From Cupriavidus basilensis OR16 (GTDB lineage Bacteria > Pseudomonadota > Gammaproteobacteria > Burkholderiales > Burkholderiaceae): 64,000 nt of DNA. The stretch spans positions 25,128-89,127 of the forward strand of contig NZ_AHJE01000094.1 of the NCBI RefSeq assembly GCF_000243095.1. The letters run 5' to 3'. Numbering within the stretch: the stretch's first letter is position 1; every line of letters begins with the position of its first letter. The position numbers and the translations under genes are program-made. The notes beneath the pieces were generated by a model, which saw nothing but the letters and a program-made list of their open reading frames with translations, ran no database searches and had not been told where the DNA came from. Below, one piece after another: positions 8,212-17,068 of the stretch.

Positions 8212-8287
8212 TGGTGGCCTGGGACGGAATCGAACCGCCGACACAAGGATTTTCAATCCTCTGCTCTACCGACTGAGCTACCGGGCC
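8212..8287 (-). tRNA. tRNA-Phe (GAA)
   Basis: A 76-base tRNA on the minus strand with an encoded CCA end. Read 5' to 3' it has GGCCCGG as acceptor arm, the D-arm GCTC...GAGC, an anticodon loop TTGAAAA giving anticodon GAA, and the T-arm TTCGATT loop. The acceptor arm has a C5-A68 mismatch: the 3' strand reads CCAGGCC where CCGGGCC would pair fully. A well-formed promoter lies directly upstream and a strong terminator directly downstream, so it is a single-gene transcript. Confidence 0.96.
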
Positions 8288-8298
8288 AAAGAAGCGAA

Positions 8299-8327
8299 AC
8301 TATAGCAGCGCTTTTCGACCCGGTCAA
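8299..8327 (-). promoter_or_regulatory. Sigma70 promoter of tRNA-Phe
   Basis: On the minus strand TTGACC (8322-8327) and TATAGT (8299-8304) are separated by exactly 17 bases, and the tRNA begins 12 bases after the -10 box. This is close to consensus and correctly placed. Confidence 0.8.
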
Positions 8328-8347
8328 GCGCTGCGTGCATCACCGCA

Positions 8348-9052
8348 TCATTGTTCCGCAGGTTCCGGCTTGTTGCGGCCGAGCTCCACGCCAAGCTGCT
8401 TGAGCTTGCGGTACAGGTGGGTGCGTTCGAGGCCGGTTTTCTCGGCGACGCGGGTCATGCTGCCGTGCTCGCGCAGCAAGTGGTATTCGAAGTAAGCGCG
8501 CTCGAACAGGTCGCGCGCTTCGCGCAGCGGCATGTCGAAGGAGAAATGCATCTCGGCTTCAGGCAAGCGTTGCGGGCTGCCGTTCGCGCTCTCAGCGGCG
8601 CTTTCCGCGGCAATTGCTGCCGTGCCCTCGCCATTGCCGTTCGCGGGCAGCGCCGCGCCTGCGGCCACGCCCGCGCGCGGACGCTCGATGCCACGCGCCA
8701 GGCCCTGCTCGACCGCCGACAGCAGCTTTTGCAAGGCAATTGGCTTCTCGAGGAAATTGAGCGCGCCAATCTTGGTTGCCTCCACCGCGGTATCGATGGT
8801 TGCGTGCCCTGACATCATGATGACGGGCATGGACAGCAAGCCTTGAGCCGACCACTCCTTGAGCAGCGTGACGCCATCGGTATCGGGCATCCAGATGTCA
8901 AGCAGCACCAGGTCAGGCGTATTGCCGGCACGGTACTCGCGCGCTTTCTGCGCGTTTTCTGCCACTTCGACCACATGGCCTTCGTCGCTGAGGATTTCCG
9001 AGAGCAACTCCCGGATACCCATTTCGTCGTCGACTACGAGGATGGTTGCCAT
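8348..9052 (-). CDS. NtrX-like response regulator (receiver plus Fis-type HTH, no AAA+ domain)
   Basis: A 234-residue response regulator. The receiver domain (residues 1-115) has the acidic pair VVDDE (8-9), the phosphoacceptor D52 in LVLLDIWMPDTDG and K103 in FLEKPI. An Ala/Gly-rich linker (about 120-170) leads to a C-terminal Fis-type helix-turn-helix with VAEKTGLERTHLYRKLKQLG. Full-length NtrX has a sigma54-interacting AAA+ module between these parts; it is absent, as in other Burkholderiales members of this group, so it probably does not activate sigma54 directly. The ATG at 9052 was chosen because it opens the receiver domain at its normal point. It lies 52 bases after the NtrY-like kinase gene and forms a two-component system with it. 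Exact targets are unknown. Confidence 0.9.
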   Translation of the reverse strand: MATILVVDDEMGIRELLSEILSDEGHVVEVAENAQKAREYRAGNTPDLVLLDIWMPDTDGVTLLKEWSAQGLLSMPVIMMSGHATIDTAVEATKIGALNFLEKPIALQKLLSAVEQGLARGIERPRAGVAAGAALPANGNGEGTAAIAAESAAESANGSPQRLPEAEMHFSFDMPLREARDLFERAYFEYHLLREHGSMTRVAEKTGLERTHLYRKLKQLGVELGRNKPEPAEQ

Positions 9053-9104
9053 ACTTCCCCTCTTGACCCCACCGCGGCTTACCGGGTTCGGGGCCGCACA
9101 TTGA

Positions 9105-11531
9105 CTATGCCAGTTTAACGAACAGGATGGAGATCTGGGCCCCGATGATTTCGGAGCCCTCCATGCGATTGCGCAACTCGATGCGTGCGCCGTGTTCGTC
9201 AATGATCTTCTTCACCATCGCAAGACCCAGGCCTGTTCCTTTGGCCTTGGTGGTCACATACGGCTCGAACGCGCGACTAAGGATACGCGGAGCGAAACCG
9301 GGACCGTTATCCGCAATGGTGAGCTTGACGGCCTGCCGGTCTTCGCCGGCAGAATCTTTGTATTCTACAGTCTCGGTGTGCAGAGCGATATGGGGCGCCG
9401 CCCTAGCCGCGCCGAGGTTGTCCGCCACGGCATCCTGCGCGTTTTGCAGCAGGTTGTGAATCACCTGGCGCAACTGGGTCGGATCGCCCTTGATTTCCGG
9501 CAGGACGGCAGCCAGCGACGGATGGATCACGGCATGCTCGTGCGCGCCGGTGTCATCGATGCCGTAGAGATGCAGCACCTCGGCGACCAGGCCATTGAGC
9601 TGTAGTGACTGCAACAGCGCTGGCGGCGTGCGCGCGTAGTCGCGGAAGTCGTCGACCATGCGCTTCATGGCCTGCACCTGGTTGACGATGGTGGTGGCGC
9701 CGCGCTTGAGCACGTCGGCATCCTGGCCCTCCAGCTTTGGTGAGAGCTTCATCTGCAGGCGCTCGGCCGAGAGCTGGATCGGGGTCAGCGGGTTCTTGAT
9801 CTCATGCGCGAGGCGCCGGGCCACTTCGCCCCACGCTACCGAGCGTTGGGCGGAAATCACATCGGAGATATCGTCGAATACCACCACGTAGCCGGGTTCG
9901 TCGCGCTCGTCGCCGCGCCCGCCAGGCAGGCGTGCGCCGCGCACCAGCAGCGTCAGTGCCTGTTCCTCGTCGCTTTGCGGCAGCTCGATCTGCTTTTGCC
10001 AGTGCTGCGCGCCGCCAAGCATTTCACTGGTGCTCTGCTCCGAAAATGCCTGCCGCACGATCTCGCCAAACGGGCCCAGGGCCGGGATGCTGTCGATGGG
10101 CTGGCCCAGCGCGCCGACAAACGGCTGGCGGAAAATGCGCTCGGCCCCGGGGTTGGCGGTGATCAGCACGAAGCGGCGATCGAACACGAACACGCCGGCG
10201 GTGAGGTTCTGCAGCACGCTCTCGAGATACGCCGTTGATTTCTCGAGCGCGCTGCGGTTCTGCTCCACCGCGATGCGCGCTTCCGATAGCTGGCGCGTCA
10301 TCATGTTGAACTGCTGGGTCAGCATGCCGAGCTCGTCGCGGCTCTTCAGTTCGCGCTTGGGCGAGAGATCGCCTTCGGCCACTTCCTTGGTCCCTTGCAG
10401 CAGCATCAGCAGCGGCCGCGCCAGTTGCCCGCCGAGCAGCAGCGCCAGCATCACGGCAATGAACACCGCGAGGAACAGCGTGAGCGTCAGTGTGCCGATA
10501 TACATCTTGCGCAGGCCGGTGCGGCCGAGCGCCTTTTCCTGGTACTCCTGGTAGGCGCGCTGGACTTCGTCGGCATTGCGCGCCAATGCTGCCGGCACCG
10601 GATGCACGACCTGCAGGTAGCGCTCCTCGCGCACCGTGTCGCCCATCAGCCCGAAGCCGGAGGATGCGGCGTCCTCGGGGCGGCGCTCGACAGACAGCCC
10701 CGAGCCGGCCCAGCGGCTGGCGGCATTGCCGGGCGGCTTGCCCGCGAGCCGCCCGGCGCCATCGGTGGTTGGCGGGGCGTTGGTTTGCGCGGCGGGCGCG
10801 GGGCCTAGCGGCACGATGACGCGCAGCCGGTACAGGTGGGTGCCATCGGTACGCTCGGGCTGGTGATGGCTGTCGACCGACGGATCGGTGCCCCCTTCCA
10901 CCGCGGCATAGCCGCCGGCCAGCCGGGCCTGCTCGGCCAGCACGCCGGAAGGAAGGTCCGGCACCAGTGACGCATAGTTGCTCGACGCCGTGGCGATCAC
11001 GCGGCCGCTGCCGGTAAAGATGGCGGCTTCCTGCACGCCGTATTGCTCGCGCAGCCGGTTGAGCTGCAGCGAGGTGGCGACATTCGGCGAGCTGGTGAGC
11101 TGGTCGGCCATCAGCCGCGCCTTGCCTTGCACGTCCGACAGCGAGCTGTCGATGGTGGAGCGGCCAAGGTTGAGGCCGGCCTCGAGCGCGGTCTCGACCC
11201 GCACGTCGAACCAGGACTCGATGCTGCGCGAGACGAACTGCAGGGACACCAGGTAGATCAGCACGCCGGGCAGCACACCCACCACGCCAAAGAACACGGC
11301 GAGCTTGGTCATCAGCCGCGTGCCGAACTTGCCGCGGCGGTAGCGCAGCCACAAGGTCAGCGCCAGCGCGCCGATGATCAGCACCAGCAGGATGCCGATC
11401 ACCAGGTTGATCTTGAACAGCAGCGTGAAGTACCGATCGAAGAATTCGGTATTGGCCGAGGCGCCGGCGAGCAGTGCTACCAGCACCAGCGCGAGGAATA
11501 CGATGATGCCCGCCACGACGCGGTAAAGCAC
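9105..11531 (-). CDS. NtrY-like membrane sensor histidine kinase
   Basis: An 808-residue kinase. N-terminal membrane segments (VVAGIIVFLALVLVALLAG, then NLVIGILLVLIIGALALTLWL and a third near residue 85) precede a periplasmic domain, a further span and HAMP region near residue 360, a PAS domain, and the kinase core with the phosphoacceptor His in ARRLAHEIKNPLTPIQLSAE, the N box LLQNAQDAV, and DNGPGFAP plus GTGLGLAMVKK for ATP binding. It phosphorylates the adjacent NtrX-like regulator. The start is GTG at 11531 with no visible ribosome binding site, and the frame upstream (APRRFRRV) still looks like native kinase sequence, so the true start was probably altered by a lesion at the junction with the preceding DUF4390 gene, which overlaps it by 55 bases. 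Confidence 0.9.
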   Translation of the reverse strand: MLYRVVAGIIVFLALVLVALLAGASANTEFFDRYFTLLFKINLVIGILLVLIIGALALTLWLRYRRGKFGTRLMTKLAVFFGVVGVLPGVLIYLVSLQFVSRSIESWFDVRVETALEAGLNLGRSTIDSSLSDVQGKARLMADQLTSSPNVATSLQLNRLREQYGVQEAAIFTGSGRVIATASSNYASLVPDLPSGVLAEQARLAGGYAAVEGGTDPSVDSHHQPERTDGTHLYRLRVIVPLGPAPAAQTNAPPTTDGAGRLAGKPPGNAASRWAGSGLSVERRPEDAASSGFGLMGDTVREERYLQVVHPVPAALARNADEVQRAYQEYQEKALGRTGLRKMYIGTLTLTLFLAVFIAVMLALLLGGQLARPLLMLLQGTKEVAEGDLSPKRELKSRDELGMLTQQFNMMTRQLSEARIAVEQNRSALEKSTAYLESVLQNLTAGVFVFDRRFVLITANPGAERIFRQPFVGALGQPIDSIPALGPFGEIVRQAFSEQSTSEMLGGAQHWQKQIELPQSDEEQALTLLVRGARLPGGRGDERDEPGYVVVFDDISDVISAQRSVAWGEVARRLAHEIKNPLTPIQLSAERLQMKLSPKLEGQDADVLKRGATTIVNQVQAMKRMVDDFRDYARTPPALLQSLQLNGLVAEVLHLYGIDDTGAHEHAVIHPSLAAVLPEIKGDPTQLRQVIHNLLQNAQDAVADNLGAARAAPHIALHTETVEYKDSAGEDRQAVKLTIADNGPGFAPRILSRAFEPYVTTKAKGTGLGLAMVKKIIDEHGARIELRNRMEGSEIIGAQISILFVKLA

Positions 11532-12130
11532 GCGCCGGAACCGGCGAGGCGCATGCGTGCCTCGGCCTGGTAGGTCTCGCCCGGCTTGACCATGCTGCGC
11601 TCGAATACGCGCCAGCCGCGCACGCGCTGGATGAACTGCAGCGCGCCCTTGAGCCGCATGAACGGCAATTGCAGGCCGCCGGTGGAGACGCGGTACTGGC
11701 GTGTGAGCGGATGGTAGGACAGCCGCACGCTGCGGCTGGCATTGACGGGCTTTTCGTCGAACCAGTACCAGCGCGGGCGGGTGAGCTGGAAATCGACGAC
11801 GAAATACAGCGAGATGCCTTTGTTGAGCGCGTCTTCAAGCGGCGGCGGCAGATCGAAATCGAAACTCGCGGCCAGGTCGAAGCCGCCGTCCTGGTACTCG
11901 ATGCGGGCCTCGTTGACTTCAATGCCTTCGGCGCGCGCCATGCCCGGCAGCGCGATCAGCGTCATCAGCACGCCGAGCATGATGGTCGCCGCGAGCCACC
12001 ACGACGCCAGCCGCGCCCGGCATGCCGGGCCGGCACCGGCTACTGAACCGGCTGCACCAGCCGCCTCAAGGGGCACGCACGCACTGTCGTCTGGGACGCG
12101 AAGGACGAACAAGCGAAGCGGGTTCGGCAT
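11477..12130 (-). CDS. DUF4390 family protein, probably with lost C-terminus
   Basis: A 217-residue protein with a hydrophobic N-terminal segment (ATIMLGVLMTLIALPGMARA, likely signal peptide or anchor) and a DUF4390 body: EARIEYQDGGFDLAASFDFDLPPPLEDALNKG in the usual order, then YYLVVDFQ-like and PRWYWFDEK stretches and LSYHPLTRQYRVS. This family sits between rsmB and the NtrY-like kinase in Burkholderiales; function unknown, periplasmic by prediction. After ARMRL the frame runs into the kinase start region in another frame and stops at 11477 with a low-complexity tail (Ser, Trp, Ala). From memory, the family usually ends with about 25 further conserved residues ending near SRDW. A deletion that joined the two genes is therefore likely. 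The ATG at 12130 lies 19 bases past the rsmB stop. Confidence 0.75.
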   Translation of the reverse strand: MPNPLRLFVLRVPDDSACVPLEAAGAAGSVAGAGPACRARLASWWLAATIMLGVLMTLIALPGMARAEGIEVNEARIEYQDGGFDLAASFDFDLPPPLEDALNKGISLYFVVDFQLTRPRWYWFDEKPVNASRSVRLSYHPLTRQYRVSTGGLQLPFMRLKGALQFIQRVRGWRVFERSMVKPGETYQAEARMRLAGSGACFTASWRASSYSSRWCW

Positions 12131-12149
12131 TGGGATCGATTGGGATCGG

Positions 12150-13502
12150 TCAGGGTCGTTTCTGGAAACGGGCGTAGAAGAAGCCATCGTGATCGGTGGG
12201 CAGGCCTTCCTGGCTGCCATCACCGCCACCGGCCAACTGATCCTTGCTACCCGGCAGCATCTGGCCGGGCGCTTGCAATCGTATCGCATCTGGTAGCTGT
12301 GCACCAAACCAGCGCGCCTGCTCTTCGTTCTCCGTTGGGAAAATAGAACAGGTGACATAGACCAGGATGCCGCCCGGCTTGAGCAGGTTCCAGAGCTGCG
12401 ACACGATGCGCCGCTGCTCGGTGACCAGCCGGGGAATATCCACCTCGCGGCGCAGCCAGCGGATGTCCGGGTGGCGGCGCACGATGCCCGAGGCGGAGCA
12501 CGGCACGTCGGCCAGGATGCGGTCGTACTGGCGGTTGTCCCACCAGTCCTGCGGGCGGCTGGCGTCGCCCACCACCACGGTGGCTTGCTGGCCCAGCCGA
12601 GCCAGGTTCTCGTCAATGCGCGTGGCGCGCTGCGCATCGCTCTCCAGCGCGGTGACTTCCACCTTGGCCAGCTCCAGGATATGGCCGGTCTTGCCGCCGG
12701 GCGCGGCGCACGCATCGAGCACGCGCTGGCCGTCGGCCAGGTCCAGCAGCGGCGCTGCCATCTGTGCGCCCGCGTCCTGCACCGAGACATCGCCCTCGGC
12801 AAACCCGGGGATCTGCGATACGGGAAACGCGCGCACCAGCCGCACGGCCTGCGGGCCGATGGCCACGCCCGCCATGCCGGCGTTGAGCACGCGCTTGAGG
12901 TAGTCAGGCACCGAGACCCGCGCGGTATTGACGCGCAGGGTCATGGGCGGGCGCACATTGGCGCTCTCGGCCAGCGCGGTCCACTGGTCCGGGTACGCCT
13001 TGCGCAGCGCGTCCAGCCACCAGGCGGGCAGGTTCCAGCGCGCTTCGTCGTCCTGGCGCACCTCGGCCAGCAACGCCTCGCGTTCACGCAGGAAACGGCG
13101 CAGCACGGCATTCACCAACCCGCGCGCATGCGCGGTCTTGGGCTCGGAGGCCGCGGCGCTGACGGCCTGGTCGACCACGGTGAACTCGGTATAGCCGCCC
13201 TCGCCCTGCTCGTCCTCGACCAGCAGCGCCAGGGCCACGGCCAGCAGCGAATCCACCAGTGCGCCGGGCGGCCTGGTTACCAGCTTGGTGACCAGCGCGC
13301 GCGCCGTGCCGAACTGGCGCATGGTGCGGTAGGCCAGGTCCTGCAGGGCGCCACGCGTGGCGGCGTCGCGCACGCGGTCCAGGCGGTACTGGGCGGCGGC
13401 GTTCTCGATGGCCAGCGGCAGCGCGCTGCCTTCGTTGACGCCGCGTACGGCAGCCGCGGCGGCGAGCATCTGGAAGGCGAGGGATTCGTGTTGCAGGCGC
13501 AT
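12150..13502 (-). CDS. rsmB: 16S rRNA m5C967 methyltransferase RsmB
   Basis: A 450-residue RsmB (Sun/Fmu). It has an N-terminal NusB-like RNA-binding domain (about residues 1-140) and a C-terminal SAM-dependent methyltransferase with VQDAGAQMAAPLLD, LDACAAPGGKTGHILEL (SAM binding), DVPCSASGIVRRHPDIRW (motif IV with one catalytic Cys) and VYVTCSIFPTENEEQ (motif VI with the other Cys). The enzyme makes 5-methylcytosine at position 967 of 16S rRNA. The ATG at 13502 gives the normal family start MRLQHESLAFQML; an upstream in-frame extension has no homology feature. It is the first gene of the minus-strand group rsmB-DUF4390-ntrY-ntrX, just after the htpX terminator. Confidence 0.95.
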   Translation of the reverse strand: MRLQHESLAFQMLAAAAAVRGVNEGSALPLAIENAAAQYRLDRVRDAATRGALQDLAYRTMRQFGTARALVTKLVTRPPGALVDSLLAVALALLVEDEQGEGGYTEFTVVDQAVSAAASEPKTAHARGLVNAVLRRFLREREALLAEVRQDDEARWNLPAWWLDALRKAYPDQWTALAESANVRPPMTLRVNTARVSVPDYLKRVLNAGMAGVAIGPQAVRLVRAFPVSQIPGFAEGDVSVQDAGAQMAAPLLDLADGQRVLDACAAPGGKTGHILELAKVEVTALESDAQRATRIDENLARLGQQATVVVGDASRPQDWWDNRQYDRILADVPCSASGIVRRHPDIRWLRREVDIPRLVTEQRRIVSQLWNLLKPGGILVYVTCSIFPTENEEQARWFGAQLPDAIRLQAPGQMLPGSKDQLAGGGDGSQEGLPTDHDGFFYARFQKRP

Positions 13503-13587
13503 GACAGTGGGGCAGTGAGACGGTAAGACGGGGTGGCAGGGGGCAAGCCGCAAGCGGCGAGGACTGGCGGCGAGGCCGGGCGAGGCC

Positions 13588-13630
13588 AAAAAACACTGCC
13601 CGCCGCTTCCGGGGAAGCACGGCGGGCAGT
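13588..13630 (-). terminator. Terminator after htpX
   Basis: ACTGCCCGCCG (13595-13605) pairs perfectly with CGGCGGGCAGT (13620-13630), and the A-run at 13588-13593 supplies a six-base T-run on the minus strand. It separates htpX from rsmB. Confidence 0.85.
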
Positions 13631-13700
13631 TTACCCTGTATGCGCCAGGGGCCGGCGTTTTTGCGCCAGGCTGGCGCGCCAGGGGGCTAGCGCGGCACGC

Positions 13701-14523
13701 TTAGACCGGGTAGACGCCGGTCTGGGCCATCTGCATCAGCCGCGCCACCCGTTCCTCGGTGGCCGGGTGGGTCGAGAACAGGTTGGCGATGCCGCTGCCC
13801 GACAGCGGGTTCATGATCATCATCTGCGCCGTGGCCGGGTGCTGCTCCGCGGTCGGGAACGGAATCCCCTGCGCATAGCGGTGGATCTTGTCGAGCGCCA
13901 TCGCCAGTGCCTGCGGGTCGCCGCTGATGGTCGCGCCGCCGCGGTCCGCCTCGAACTCGCGGGCACGGGAGATCGCCATCTGGATCAGCGAGGCCGCCAG
14001 CGGGGCGAGGATCGCCACCGCAATGCTGGCAATGGGGTTGGAGCGGTTGCCGTTAGCGTCGCGCCCACCGAAGAACATGGCGAAGTTGGCCAGTGCGGCG
14101 ATGGCGCCGGCCATGGTCGCGGCAATGGTCGAGATCAGGATGTCGCGGTGCTGCACGTGGGCCAGCTCATGCGCCATCACGCCGCGCAGCTCGCGCTCCG
14201 ACAGCACCCGCAGGATGCCGGTGGTGGCCGCAACCGCGGCATGCTCCGGATCGCGGCCGGTGGCGAAGGCATTAGGCGCGTCCTCGTTGATCAGGTACAC
14301 GCGCGGCATCGGCAGCTGGGCGCGCTGCGCCAGCTCTTGCACCATGCCGTAGAACTGCGGGGCCGTGCTCGCATCGACTTCCTGCGCGTTGTACATGCGC
14401 AGGACCATCTTGTCCGAGAACCAGTAAGAGAAGAAGTTCATGCCCAGCGCCCATGCCGCCGATGACGATGAACAGCGCCGTGATGGCGGCCATCAGCATG
14501 AAGGTCTTGACCCAGTTGAACAT
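13701..14523 (-). pseudogene. htpX: Membrane zinc protease HtpX, frameshifted by a small deletion
   Basis: HtpX is an inner-membrane M48 metalloprotease for quality control of membrane proteins. The first 23 residues, MFNWVKTFMLMAAITALFIV and IGG, are normal and start at the ATG at 14523. The rest (MNFFSYWFSDKMVLRMYNAQ onward, with the zinc motif MAHELAHVQ and the later EFEADRGG) lies in another frame ending at 13701. Between them, near 14450, the second membrane segment is largely missing: homologs have roughly a dozen more residues between IGGM and ALGMNFF. The span is 823 bases, 38 fewer than a 286-residue HtpX, which fits a 38-base loss. Without it the gene would be intact, and the protease part is preserved. 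A product starting at 14441 would lack the first membrane segment. Confidence 0.85.
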
Positions 14524-14706
14524 TGTCGTGATCTCCGAAGAAACATCCTCGCGCACACCGGGTGGCCGGACTGGCCGTGCCGCGGGACGCGTGTCGCGGT
14601 GATGTTTAGATAGTACCGCGGGCCGGAAATTCAACCGTGGACTGCCTAAAAAAAGAGCAGAAGGCGCCGGCGGCCGTTCGTCGCCCCGGGGGCCCGGCAA
14701 GCGTGC

Positions 14707-15348
14707 CTAGCGCTGGGCGAAGGCCAGGCGCGCGCCCAGCCCGATGAATGCCATGCCTACAATGCGATCCAGCCAGCACTTCAGGCGCGGCGCTTCGCTG
14801 GCGCGGCGGGTCAGGGTACCCGCCATCCATGCCACCAGGCTGTTCCACAGCGTCGACATCGCCACCATGATGCCGCCCAGGGCCAGAAACGCCAGGGCCT
14901 GGTGCTCAGCGTGGCGATCGACGAACTGCGGGAAGAAGGGGATGAAGAACAGGATCACCTTGGGATTCAGCACATTGGTGAGAAAGCCCTGCATGAACAA
15001 AGCGCGCAGGCCGCGCGCGCCCGGCTGCGCGGCGCTCGCCGCGGCTGCGCCGGAGGGCGCGGACCGCTGCCAGATCAGGCGCAGCCCGAGCCACACCAGA
15101 TAGGCCGCGCCGGCAAACTTGATGAGGGTGAAGGCGGTGGCCGAGGCCGCCAGCAAGGCGGTCAGGCCGAAGGCGATGGCCAGCGAGTGCACGCAGCAGC
15201 CGGCGCTGACACCGAGCGCCGAGACCACGCCCGCCGCCCTGCCCTGCGCCACGCTGCGCCCGACGATATAGGCGGTATCCGGGCCAGGCGTCACATTGAG
15301 CAGGAATACCGCGCCGACGAACAGCGGAAGGTCAGTGATGCCGAGCAT
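14707..15348 (-). CDS. LysE family amino-acid exporter
   Basis: A 213-residue membrane protein of the LysE/RhtB translocator family with about six membrane spans. It opens with LPLFVGAVFLLNVTPGPDTAYIVGRS, whose NVTPGPDT is the family hallmark, and continues with GVVSALGVSAGCCVHSLAIAFG and NPKVILFFIPFFPQFV. Members export amino acids or related small molecules; the substrate is not predictable. The ATG at 15348 is the normal start. It lies between fmt and htpX on the minus strand, in the usual order for this group of bacteria. Confidence 0.9.
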   Translation of the reverse strand: MLGITDLPLFVGAVFLLNVTPGPDTAYIVGRSVAQGRAAGVVSALGVSAGCCVHSLAIAFGLTALLAASATAFTLIKFAGAAYLVWLGLRLIWQRSAPSGAAAASAAQPGARGLRALFMQGFLTNVLNPKVILFFIPFFPQFVDRHAEHQALAFLALGGIMVAMSTLWNSLVAWMAGTLTRRASEAPRLKCWLDRIVGMAFIGLGARLAFAQR

Positions 15349-15428
15349 GGTTGGCCGCCGGTGAAGGGTGGGACGCAGGGCGCATGCGGCCAGCCAGCCA
15401 CAGTGGCTTGGCTGCAAGCGCAGGGCAA

Positions 15429-16442
15429 TTATGCCGCGCCTTCAGGCACGGCGCAGAGGGTGCCCGCCGGCAGCGGCATGCTTTGCAGGAACAGCTGTGC
15501 CGGCACCGGGCGGCCGCCCGGCTTCTGCAGCTCGGTCACGCGCAGTGCGCCCTCGCCGCAGGCAATCACGACGCCATCGGCATCCGCCGCGAGCACGGTG
15601 CCCGGCACCTGCGGCTGGCCGCCGGCGGCCGTCAGCGGCTGGGCCTGCCAGCACTTGATGACGGTCTGGCCGACCTGCACGGTGGCGCCGGGGAACGGGT
15701 TGAAGGCGCGTACCTGGGCGCCCAGCACCGTAGCTGGGCGGTGCAGGTCCAGCGGCGCTTCTTCCTTGGCGATCTTCTCGGCGTAGGTCACGCCCTCGGC
15801 AGGCTGCGGCGTGGCGGCGAGCGGTTGGCCAGCGGCAAGGCGGCGCAGCGCGTCCACCACCATGCGCCCGCCCAGCGCGGCCAGCGTGTCGTGCAGGGTG
15901 CCGGTAGTGTCGTCGGGGCCGATCGGCACCGTTTCGCCCTGGATCATCGCGCCGGTATCCAGCCCTTCGTCCATCTGCATCAGCGTGATGCCGGTTTGCG
16001 CGTCGCCGGCCTCGATGGCACGGTGAATGGGCGCGGCGCCCCGCCAGCGCGGCAGCAGCGAGGCATGGATGTTCAGGCAGCCGTAGCGCGGCAACGCCAG
16101 CACCTCGGCCGGCAGGATCAGGCCGTAGGCGGCCACCACCATGACGTCCGGGGCGATTTGCGCCAGCGCGTCCACGGCAGCGCCGGCCTCTTCGGGATAC
16201 TTGCCGTTGCGGCGCAGCGAGCGCGGCTGCAGCACCGGGCCCAGGCCCTGCTCGAGCGCGTATTGCTTGACCGGGCTCGCTTGCAGTTGCAGGCCGCGGC
16301 CGGCTGGCCGGTCGGGCTGGCTGAACACCGCCACCACGGGGAAACCGGCGGCGTGGATGGCTTCGAGCGCCACGCGGGCGAATTCGGGCGTGCCGGCAAA
16401 GGCGACGCGCAGCGCTTGGGATGGGCTTGCGGCTTGGGACAT
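15429..16442 (-). CDS. fmt: Methionyl-tRNA formyltransferase
   Basis: A 337-residue Fmt, which formylates initiator methionyl-tRNA using 10-formyl-tetrahydrofolate. The N-terminal catalytic domain has RVAFAGTPEFA, FSQPDRPAGRG, the folate site GCLNIHASLLPRWRGAAPIHRAI with catalytic Asn-His, and the Asp in QMDEGLDTGAM; the C-terminal OB-like tRNA-binding domain covers about 215-330. Length matches the family. The ATG at 16442 precedes MSQAASPSQALRVAFAGT. It is next to def (peptide deformylase, 110 bases upstream), the classic pairing for adding and removing the N-formyl group. Confidence 0.97.
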   Translation of the reverse strand: MSQAASPSQALRVAFAGTPEFARVALEAIHAAGFPVVAVFSQPDRPAGRGLQLQASPVKQYALEQGLGPVLQPRSLRRNGKYPEEAGAAVDALAQIAPDVMVVAAYGLILPAEVLALPRYGCLNIHASLLPRWRGAAPIHRAIEAGDAQTGITLMQMDEGLDTGAMIQGETVPIGPDDTTGTLHDTLAALGGRMVVDALRRLAAGQPLAATPQPAEGVTYAEKIAKEEAPLDLHRPATVLGAQVRAFNPFPGATVQVGQTVIKCWQAQPLTAAGGQPQVPGTVLAADADGVVIACGEGALRVTELQKPGGRPVPAQLFLQSMPLPAGTLCAVPEGAA

Positions 16443-16552
16443 GGCGCGCTCCGGCATAAAGCGGCACCGGCCGCATCAGCGGCCGGTAACTTGATTCATC
16501 GGGAAGGCAATACGATAGCAGACCGGTGCTGGCGCGGCCGGCCGCGGCTGCC

Positions 16553-17068
16553 TTACATGCGGGTGCGTTCGCGCTTGTGCAGCTTGGTCAGCTTGGACTT
16601 GATGCGCTGGAGCTTGAGCGGCGACAGGTACTCGACGAAGACCTTGCCCTTGAGGTGGTCTATCTCGTGCTGGATGCACACGGCCAGCAGTTCGTCGGCC
16701 TCGATCTCGAAGGGTTCGCCCTTCTCGTTCAGGGCGCGCACGCGCACATGGTCCGGGCGCTCGACGCGGTCGTAGACCTCGGGCACCGACAGGCAGCCCT
16801 CTTCCGCCACCTTGCGGGTGTCGCTGGACCAGAGGATCTCCGGGTTGATGAAGACCTGCAGCGCGTCGCGGGTCTCGGAGATGTCGATCACCACCACCTG
16901 CTCGTGCACGTCCACCTGGGTCGCGGCCAGGCCGATGCCGGGCGCGTCGTACATGGTCTCGGCCATGTCCTCCACCAGGCGGCGGATGCGGTCATCCACC
17001 ACGGCAACCGGTTTAGCCACGGTATGCAGGCGGGGATCGGGGTAGGTCAGGATATCGAGTTTAGCCAT
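16553..17068 (-). CDS. def: Peptide deformylase
   Basis: A 171-residue metal-dependent deformylase that removes the formyl group from nascent proteins. All three family motifs are present: GIGLAATQ (motif 1), EEGCLSVPE with the metal-binding Cys (motif 2) and QHEIDHLKG with two metal-binding His and the catalytic Glu (motif 3). The ATG at 17068 gives MAKLDILTYPDPRLH, the standard start. It probably forms an operon with fmt downstream and is divergent from the LysM gene. Confidence 0.97.
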   Translation of the reverse strand: MAKLDILTYPDPRLHTVAKPVAVVDDRIRRLVEDMAETMYDAPGIGLAATQVDVHEQVVVIDISETRDALQVFINPEILWSSDTRKVAEEGCLSVPEVYDRVERPDHVRVRALNEKGEPFEIEADELLAVCIQHEIDHLKGKVFVEYLSPLKLQRIKSKLTKLHKRERTRM

